Assembly (NCBI RefSeq): GCF_027744825.2
Contig: NC_071345.1
Location: 16,586,001-16,650,000 of the forward strand
Reading direction: 5' to 3'
Source: Synchiropus splendidus
Lineage: Eukaryota; Chordata; Actinopteri; Syngnathiformes; Callionymidae
Length of the DNA stretch: 64,000 nt
Positions 55,367 to 64,000 of this stretch are shown here, in pieces. Position numbers and translations under genes: made by a program. Under the pieces are notes generated by a model. The model did no database searches and was not told the DNA's origin. It saw only the letters and a program-made list of their open reading frames with translations. Each line of letters starts with the position of its first letter. Position 1 is the stretch's first letter.

Positions 55367-58300
55367 GACTAAACAGTCAATGAGCTTGGTAAAGCTAGTT
55401 GTATACTAGTTAAAAAAATAGTTTAAACTGAGCATTCTCACAAACATAGTTTGAAATGTGTCGCTGCTCTCAATGTCACTGCTCTTATTTTCCTTTGAAG
55501 CTTGCAATAGTTATATACAGTGTTGATCAGTCTTATTGTTTTCATTTAATGTGTTTGCGTGAAGGAAAAAATCAGGCCAGTTGGAGTCTAAAATAATCGG
55601 AAAATTGGAATTGAAAATGGCCAGCGGTGAAGCCCGACTTAAGACACTTGAATGACAGAAATTAAAAATGCATTTCCAAGTTCCTTTTGCAAAGAAAAAG
55701 TGTTTAACTATGGACTGGGAAAAACTGCCATAGTAGCCCAGTGATAAATTACTAAGAACTGTGTCTTGCAAAAGAGTTCAATATACTGTATGTACAGCAT
55801 CATAAGGCCTTAGCTTGACTTGAAGTTCTCATGTGAAGTCATGTGAGACTTTTCACCAAATATGTATTTGGTCGACTCTAACTCCAGTTGAAATAACTGT
55901 CATTCTTAATGTTGTAAAACTTATAACCCCTGAGTTTAAGTTGCGATCGCCTTCACAAGATTGTAATTCATCTTTCAACAGCCCTTTGCCATGAATTAAT
56001 TTTGTCTTTCAACTTCAGCCAAGAGAAAAATACAAAGCAAACTATGATTTTGATTAAAATGATTGCAGTTGACAAGTAAGAAAATATATAAAGCAATAAA
56101 TGTAATATTAGAAAGCCAATCCGTTCCAAAAGTGAGTATCTAATTTGTTCTTACAACATTTTGGTTAATCACTTAGGAAACATAAGAACCACAACATGAA
56201 GGATGACGGCACAGTTGGAGAGCAGAACTATGGAGGTGCAACTGTGGCCTCGCTGGGAGGTTTCGACTGACTGAAACTGAAGAGCCATTACGGCTGCAAT
56301 GAGATCCAGCATAAACTCTGTCTCAGGTACATTTTTATGAGTCCAAAACAAGCGTGACAGACTGCTCTCTAGGTTCCACCCACGCCGACTAGCTGACCTG
56401 TCTTTCACTCACCTACTGTTACCCATGAAATCATTCACATTGACCCAATCCAACTGCCTGCAACCCGAAACCTTAACAAGGCAAATTGCACATAACTCTT
56501 GTGTTTCTTTTAGAGCCCTGAATTTCTCATTGCGAACAAGAAGACATTCTTACAAGGGCTTTCACTGATGTGGTCACTTGCAGCTAGAACACTGGGATAA
56601 CTGCCGAAAACTGATACCCTGAAACTGCTTCAACCCTCTTACGTTGACTCTTTTATGATGAGTCTGAAAAATCGCTAAGGAAACATATTACTGTATGAAA
56701 ATACAACATGATACCAATATGAGGTATAATTTGGAAGATAAAATATATAACCCATTGTAAATATCTCGGTTGGAGTTTACCTATGGACGGTTGTCCAAGG
56801 AAAGGGTGATGAATTTGAGTTTTGTCATGACTTTTAAACCACAAAAGTTTCATGTTATTTTTATTTGTCTCTAAATAAGAGACCATTGCTTACGAAAAGC
56901 TACTTGAGATTGCTGTGTGGTTGCAAGCACTCGAGCATTTTCAACATTTCATTTATTGAAGACGTCCTGCATTTAGTTCCAAAACAAGCTCAAATCTCGA
57001 TAGCAAAGAACGACCTCTGCATGGGACCGTTTTACCTTCTGTCTCTCAAACTGAGCCATAAAAGAATCCTAACCTCCTGTATGTGCAGGGAGGATTGTGA
57101 CCTTGAAAGTGTGTACGGTATATCTTGTGTACTACTGGAGATACCTTAATTGCTAGCTAAAAAGTGATCTGGATCACTCTCAAAACTGAATAATTTCTTC
57201 CTTGCTCCAGCTCTTGAAAATAGCATCTATAACTATTCAAGTTGCTTTGAACTCAGACAAACCAACATTGAAGACATTATCACCTTGGTGGAGGTTGTGG
57301 TCTTTCCTTTGAAATATAAAAATATTTTTGACTTTATTTACAAGTTCTCTTTGAATGAAGCACATTTATTTCCCCCTGCGCGCAAGTAGTGGAAATAAGT
57401 GACAGTGTGGCACTACATATATAGCGATATATAGAGTGAGTCATCATATGGTTTGTTGAAAACTTTTTCAGTTCTTTGTTTCTGATGACGCCGAGTTCAC
57501 CATGACAAAACCGATGACAGTTCCACACACAAACTTCACTTCTCACTGTGTCAGTAAAATTAGAAGATAATATCTGGACATTTTACTGATTTATTTTTAC
57601 AACGTCGGCTATTGATGGATTATTCATCCTGCTGCAAGTTCCGTTTATTTCCTGTTTAACTTTCTATTAAAATGCTAAGTTAAAATGCTCTCTGAAGGAG
57701 GATTCATTTGAAATAATTGTAATAACTTGCATTGTTAATAAACCTATTCTAAAAAAAGCAAAATGTCTGACCTTACAGTACAGGAAGTTCTAACTAATTG
57801 AGAATTATTACATAAAATTGCTGGTTCAGTTTGTACTTAGTCATGCAAACAAACATCGGTGTGACGTGGAAGGAAAACAATCTGCTGAAGATCTTGTGCT
57901 TGGTCGTGGATGAGCCAAGTGGAAGGTCATTTCTCGGGAGAAATCTGAGACGTATGAGAAAATGCTCAGAATCTCATATTGATATTAAATTGAGCTGTTA
58001 TGTCTGGGTGAAATGGGCTAGAAAAACATCTAGCTTGATATTTTCCTTCTCACTGTGTCTCGGACCTGCTACCAGTGCCATTAACAGGATTATTGATTTT
58101 TCCTCTATAAAAAGCCGGAGTGGACCGATCCCAGTTACATCTCTGACATATTATCCACTCCGACTCTGAGATATTGTGGAGATTTACGGTTTGAATACAC
58201 TTGATATGATCTTTTTAGCACCAAACTGATGTGAAGTGAAGAACGCTGAACTTCTTCCCTCACTGTGACAATCTCCGTCATCTCTTTGTTTTTGCACTTG

Positions 58301-59889
58301 TTCCCTAATACCCTTCATTTCGACTTGACTCGCCATTGTTTGACTCCGATCAGCCGTTTCTTTTCTTCAGACTTTTGATTCAGGAGCTCTGGCTATTTGT
58401 GACCGTCTGGTGCCTGTTACGTCTTTTGGACAACACTTGCCAATGAGATCTGGTAATCAAAATGCAGCAGTGAAATGAGAAAGCAAGAGCTGAAATGAAA
58501 CCACCAACTGTTTCTATGCTTACAATTCCACCCCGTCTCTCGGAGGGCCTTCGGTATGTAAATCTAATAATGCACTATGAATGCCGCTAACCAGCCTTTC
58601 CACTGTCTATTGTTCGGAAAGTGCACATACAGTTACGCCACACATGTGCGTTGATGACAGGAGAGATGCCAAACAGCATTTACTCTTTAGGCACTTCATT
58701 TAACCTGAAGTGATGGTGAGGAAGCAGTAAACCTCAGGTTTCAGAGTTACAGGTCAAGATCATTTGCTCATGTGGAAAGCATCACATTCACCAGCGGAAT
58801 TATACGCTTTCCTCGTGGCACTGAGACAATTGTTGTTTATTGTCCACCTCCCTTGTTCCCACTAAATGATGGTATAAGCTTTCTGCCACTCCACTTAAGA
58901 GGAAAGGAGAAAAGAAAGGGCAGACATGGGACGGTGCAACGCAGCGCACAAAACAACAGCCTCTTTCTGGATCCCGAATGGAACAGACCAACACCGCCGG
59001 CTCACTTGCATAGCCATAAAAGAGCCTCAGAACACTCTCACCCAAAGTTCACCAGCCACTGTAACGGCTCAACACTGTTCAAGCTTGTTAAATGCTGGTA
59101 CGGGGGAAAATGACATCAAACCGACCGCGTTCTCAGACCCGTGAACCTTTGCGTCATGGATCTGGAAGTCGCACTTAGCTCAAAAATTGGGGAGAAAAAA
59201 GCAGGAGGGTCGTACACCAAGGCACATTTCTGTTCCAATTTAGCAGAAAATATGCTGGATTTGCCCCTGACTTTTTCCCAGATGGAAATAGTCAAGTTTT
59301 AAGATCGACATATTTTTACCCAGTTTACTTTAACAGATCACTCTGGAGGCATATGTTTATAATTTAGGACGGACTCAATGCTTATAATGATTTTACAGAC
59401 TGAGCAAACACACATGTTGTCAGAAACAGCCCTGTCACACAGCTCTATTGGGCAAAGCTCGCCGGTCCAAGATTCAAAATCTCACTTAAAACGGTGGCGG
59501 TTACGAAGGTGAATGGACCGAAGTTGGAAGTAGAACCCCATGATGACTCATATAACATGAATAAATTGGATTTGCGGAACTCAAATCGTCAATGCACTTA
59601 TGTTTTGGTCCTCTGTATCTTAGTCATCATGAAAAATTTTGAATAAGCCTGAAAGTTTTGGCATTTCCTGACAAAAAAATTACGTTTATCACGTTAAAAC
59701 CCAGGGACTGTGGAAGAATGAGCAAAAGTGAAATGAGCTCTCGGTATTTTACTGCATTTAACTCAAATATATTCCAGCACAAATCCAAAGTTTCCGGCCT
59801 GGAGAATGGGCTTTATTGGTCTGCTAACTTGTGTCCGATAGTATGAAGTGTGGCTGTATGAAATAATGGTAAATAAAGGTGATGAGGTT

Positions 59890-60090
59890 TCATAAAACAG
59901 TGTCCGAATTTTCAGGGATCACTAGAGGGCACTGTCCTTCAAAAATTATTTCCATAAAACCTTACATTATTCAGTTTATTTACAGACTTGGCATTCGAAA
60001 AATGTACATCAAAAACCAGTAAAATTCCATTGACCTCTAGTGGACAGCAGTAGCCACCGAAAAAAAAGGGATGTACTGAAAATTCGTTGG
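59890..60090. mobile_element. Short hairpin element related to 20281-20413
   Basis: CGAATTTTCAG at 59905-59915 has a perfect inverted match at 60076-60086, and CACTAGAGG near the left end is mirrored by CCTCTAGTGG near the right. The left end shares AAACAGTGTCC, ATTTTCAG and CACTAGA with the element at 20281. No coding capacity. Borders are approximate. Confidence 0.45.
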
Positions 60091-62793
60091 GATATGGCCA
60101 ACTTGCCGACAGGTGGTATTTCAATACATCTGACAAAGACCGATAAACAGCGATTTGTCAGATGCATAATGCTGGAGTTAGTAGAGGGAGTGGATTTTCA
60201 TGTTGCACTTTTCACATGCTGGATAGCCTCAGCACCAAGGCGCTTCTCGGCTGCTGACAGTCACCTCACAACAGGGGGTCTCCCTTCTTGCCTCCATTTG
60301 AGTCACCCACTAAAGTGACCAGTGCTTCTGAAGCCTTTAATAGCAACATTAAAATGTCGTATGAGCGACAAGGCAGAGCCGGTCCACGGAGTCTGTCAAC
60401 ACAAATTCCATTGAGATCTATTCGGATACGCTGCACGTCATCGTGACGGTACTTGATCAGCGTGATAAAGCTCTGACTTGGCTATAGGAATAAAGGAGCG
60501 TGCATAGATCTGGAAATTGTTGTTCATTTACCCCAATTTTAGTTTTTGGTTTCCAATAATTTTTAATATTGGCGTATCCCCAGTTTGTTCTGTAGCTCTC
60601 AACAAAGTGACGAAACGATAACTGGATCCACAATCCAGAACACCTCCAAAAGTTCCTTTGTCCCATGATTCATTCATTTATTTTTGAGTCATTTTGAGAC
60701 AAACCCATAATACAAACATTTGCAACAAGTGTTCCTTTTTAGTTCCATTTGTTCTTCACAATTCATTTATAAGATGAAGATCTTTTAGATGCCCAGTGCT
60801 GATGACATTGAACTGTTAATGGTGTCGTTCCATTACTTAATCCGATCAGAAAATTGTCGGCGAGACGATGATAGCGTCTCTCACCTCTGAAGTGTTGCTG
60901 CAGACGAAATACACTCAGCTCAACAGCCAGAGCACAGGAGAGGAAAGCTTGGCAACAATTCCAAAACGACCCTGGTACGGCCAAATTTGACCTTGAAAAC
61001 ATGAGCTCCAATGATAGGCTGTCCTCAATGTTATTCAGATTTCAAGGCCTTTTAAAAGAAAGCAGTGGAAACGCTGGAGTTTATCACAATCGATGAGACG
61101 CCTGAAAAGGGGTGGAATGACAGCAAATAGACTTGAGACAAACTGGTGTCTTTCTCCGAAATTTCATGTGTGGTATTTCAGTAGGCGTTTAAAATGATAT
61201 GGTGATTCATGGATTGGGGTGTGAGAAAATACACTTTGGGAAAGTCGAAGTTTAATAAATTATTATTTGGATATGTTTGCGTAATTGAAAGAGCAATACA
61301 ATACAGTATATCGACATAGTTCCAGTATTGCAATATACCTATTGTATCACCATATTGAAGCCATACAAGACGTGTGAGAATCAGCAGCGGAACTCAAACT
61401 GTTCTTTGACTCACTGTTGTGGTCGGTTCAGAGTGGTTCGTTTTTAGGAATTCAGACATCTAGTGGGTTTCATCATCAGTCGAAAAGGTTCATGCCTCTC
61501 AAGAGAGACATTGACAGGGACGCTGAGTCAATCTGGAAACCATTTCTGCACCTTTGCCCCATATGTTCAGCTAAAGTTGTCATAACTCTCTCCATTTCTG
61601 CTTTGACAAAATGATCTTTATTAAGAAATACTCCTCTTCAAGTGACTTGGTCATTCCTACTTGAAGAAAATGACTGAGTGAATGATCTTCCTCTGTCTCT
61701 ATGCAGTTCAGCTCTGAATCATAACAGCCGTGTGAGAGGATGGAGAAGGAAAAAAGCTTAGGGAAAGACCTTGATGTGGTGAACAAGAAACAGCATCGCC
61801 TCCCCACTGGAGATCGTGGTCCCGTAAAACCATTTACAGATCAATTGAGCCTTGAAAACATGGGAATCTGCTCTCAGTCACTGTCAGCCACACTTTAACT
61901 CAACCCGAAGACAATGAAAATCTCAAATCAGGTTAAATGTCTGTTTAAGTGGAGAGGAAAATCTATTATTCTAACACGTCCAAAACAGCGAGATTTATAT
62001 GTCCGTTACAGTCTTGTTTCTGGATTTGATGTATTTATGACTCTGCTCTTAAAGTGGCTACACCTTAAATTGCACTTTAAAAATATAATGTGTGGAACAT
62101 CCCGAGGCTTCAGCTCGTAAACGGGACAGCAAAACACTGGGGATTCTATTATAGCCCAACTGAGTACACGCACAGTTTCTTTGTTCATAAACAGCCTGGG
62201 AATCCCTGCTGTTTGGCACGACTCATCACCCAGAGTCTGGTTTTCATTCTCGTAATTCGAGAAAACGGTGTACGCAAGTGGGAAATTGTTTTATATGAGT
62301 TAGGTAGGCCGGTCGCAACGGCAAATTTTGCTGGTTGATATATTGTCCCACATATTAATGCAGAAGAACGTTATTTCTGTCAATGTTTTTTGGAGACCAA
62401 ATGAAATGCAGAAATCTTTGCTTTGCTCCGATCTGTATTGATATCAGAACACAGAAGAACCAGGTCTGGGTCTGGTGGTTGTGTTTCAGTCTACTTGTTG
62501 GACTCACCTGGATCATAAGGTTTGAAAATGAAATATTCACGTACAGGGTTGTAGTGTTGCTCTCCCTGAGTGTCACTTGCTGACCCTGAACTAGGTGCAT
62601 ATGCTAGCAAGAGGAGGAGACGACTGACACTGAGATGACTCTTGAGATACCTTTAAAATCAAACATATATGCAAAATCGCCGACTGCTTCACTGTATTAT
62701 GCTCATGATCTCAGGCTTTCGCTCTGTGGTATGAGGAACCACACCTTTCTTCCTCCTCATTTGTTTCCAAGTACCAGGTTTGATTCCTACTCT

Positions 62794-63041
62794 GGTCACA
62801 CTTTAGATTACGGAACATTTATTACCCTGTATAAACTACTTACTACTTTTCACATGTGTATTTGCAGGATATTAGCCGGTAATTGATCATTATAAAGTAT
62901 TGAATAGTGACTGAATAGACTTTACCTTGGAATAGTCGCTGAAAGTTTACTTTAAACAACACCATAATATTCAAATATTAACTGTAAATAAATATTAGTT
63001 TATTAATAGTTACTAAGTGTTCTCCAATCTGAAGTGTTACC
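62794..63041. mobile_element. hAT-type MITE with 8-bp target-site duplication
   Basis: Left end GGTCACACTTTAGATTA and right end in reverse complement GGTAACACTTCAGATT form terminal inverted repeats about 248 bp apart with an AT-rich interior. The flanks CCTACTCT (62786-62793) and CCTACACT (63042-63049) match at 7 of 8 bases, consistent with the 8-bp duplication made by hAT transposases. No transposase is encoded. Confidence 0.7.
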
Positions 63042-63094
63042 CCTACACTTTCTGTAATATCTATTGGCAGAGCTGTATCTCAGTGCAAACTATG

Positions 63095-63162
63095 GATGGG
63101 CGACTTATCGTACACAATATCGATAACATTTATCGCAACTTTTTTTGTCCATATCGCCCATC
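63095..63162. mobile_element. Very short inverted-repeat element (GATGGGCGA type)
   Basis: GATGGGCGACTTATCG at the left is mirrored by TATCGCCCATC at the right, with a short AT-rich centre containing ATCGATAA. It resembles the GATGGGCGATAT short elements that I recognise from fish genomes. It lies 53 bp from the MITE at 62794-63041. Confidence 0.5.
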
Positions 63163-64000
63163 TCTAGAGCAAACCATGACTAAATTGGTCATTTATTTAT
63201 CTGTTTATTTTTTAAACAAAAATGTTGTTATCAAGAGCCACTCTGCTGCAGTATATATATATATTTCTTTTTCTTGTCACAAGATGAAGCTAGATGGCCT
63301 TGCCGTCTTAAAAAAACATAAATAAATGAAAGGAAATGTCTCCCCATTTGGAATGTTTGGTGGAGTTTTGATATATTAAATTCTTTCAACAACAAACTGA
63401 TATTGCCTTTCTGCAGGGAATGGCAGGAGCACCAAATGAAAAACTTCTTTTTTTGCACCGTTAAACTCAACTTAACTTTCCTTATCAGTCCGTTTATTAA
63501 AGCCAGGAGCATGTGTGGCTGCGACGTCCAGAGACAAGGAAGACTCACTGAAGCACCAACAATGTGTCTTCAGAATGAAAAGGGCATTCCTTTCCAAAAG
63601 AATGTTTTCATAAAAAGATCAGCCCCTCTTAAGCCCTCATCATACTCGCTTTATAATCTCCGTCTTAAATGCGATGTCAATCTTGGTGTTATACATTGCA
63701 TTTTTGGTTCTTTTTATTTTCCAGCAATCTTGACCTCAAAAGAGAGATCAGCCAGTGAGAGAAAAGTTACCAATGACCCTCAGAATCAGAGGCGAGGATG
63801 AGGAATTGCTTTAAATATTTCCCCACGTATCTGCCTTTAATGCCCCTCGAGCTGTGAGAGAAATGTGTTTCCTCTTGAATAGAAAGAAGAAAAAGGTGGG
63901 TGGGGTGGCTTAGATTAGCCCACATGTTGGTAATTTATCACACATAAAACTCACACCTAATTTTCACACCTGTAGCTCAATGTGCTGCGAGTCGAGTAAT

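Larger units (their letters stand above)
47888..64000 (-). other. rspo2: Upstream rspo2 intron, 3' part (at least 16.1 kb)
   Basis: Sequence upstream of the furin-like repeat 1 exon. It ends in a pyrimidine-rich acceptor ending at 47888. I searched the minus strand for a signal-peptide exon ending in a phase-1 donor after basic residues and found no convincing one, so the exon probably lies beyond 64000. Contents: LINE remnant 48050-48320, possible cassette exon 51117-51149, AT-rich tract near 54955-54995, repeat copy B at 55036-55366, hairpin element 59890-60090, an eroded low-complexity repeat near 61290-61360, hAT-type element 62794-63041 and mini-element 63095-63162. The rest is unassigned. 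Confidence 0.75.

Overview
This is vertebrate nuclear DNA, almost certainly from a teleost fish. The one gene I can identify has large GT-AG introns and encodes a vertebrate R-spondin. The background holds microsatellites, mini-inverted-repeat DNA transposons and LINE tails of families I recognise as common in fish genomes. There are no bacterial-style operons, no viral genes, no CRISPR array and no tRNA or rRNA gene that I can see.

The gene is rspo2 (R-spondin 2), on the minus strand. Four coding exons are present: 47699-47887 (furin-like repeat 1), 37566-37709 (furin-like repeat 2), 37129-37317 (thrombospondin type 1 repeat) and 6569-6684 (basic tail and stop). All junctions are GT-AG and all introns are phase 1. 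The exons join in frame to 211 codons plus a split alanine codon, the length expected after the signal-peptide exon of an approximately 243-residue R-spondin 2. The signal-peptide exon was not found and probably lies beyond position 64000. Nothing in the four exons looks broken.

Region by region: 1-5214 is downstream intergenic sequence with no supported gene. About 5215-6568 is the probable 3' UTR. 6685-37128 is a 30.4 kb intron with several mobile-element remnants (14170-14736, 16659-18154, 20281-20413, 30010-30602, 31396-31710) and blocks that may be regulatory. 37318-37565 is a 248-nt intron. 37710-47698 is a 10.0 kb intron with a foldback element (38280-38728) and a run of 22 C. 47888-64000 is the 3' part of a further intron of at least 16.1 kb. 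It holds a LINE remnant close to the exon, several small DNA-transposon copies and a possible 33-nt cassette exon (51117-51149).

The protein is a secreted amplifier of Wnt signalling. The furin-like repeats bridge LGR4/5/6 to the ubiquitin ligases RNF43/ZNRF3, and the TSR and basic tail bind heparan sulphate. Because the window holds one gene and mostly intron, the second-look items are gene-structure details, repeat architecture and candidate control elements. I found no convincing unknown multi-gene system.
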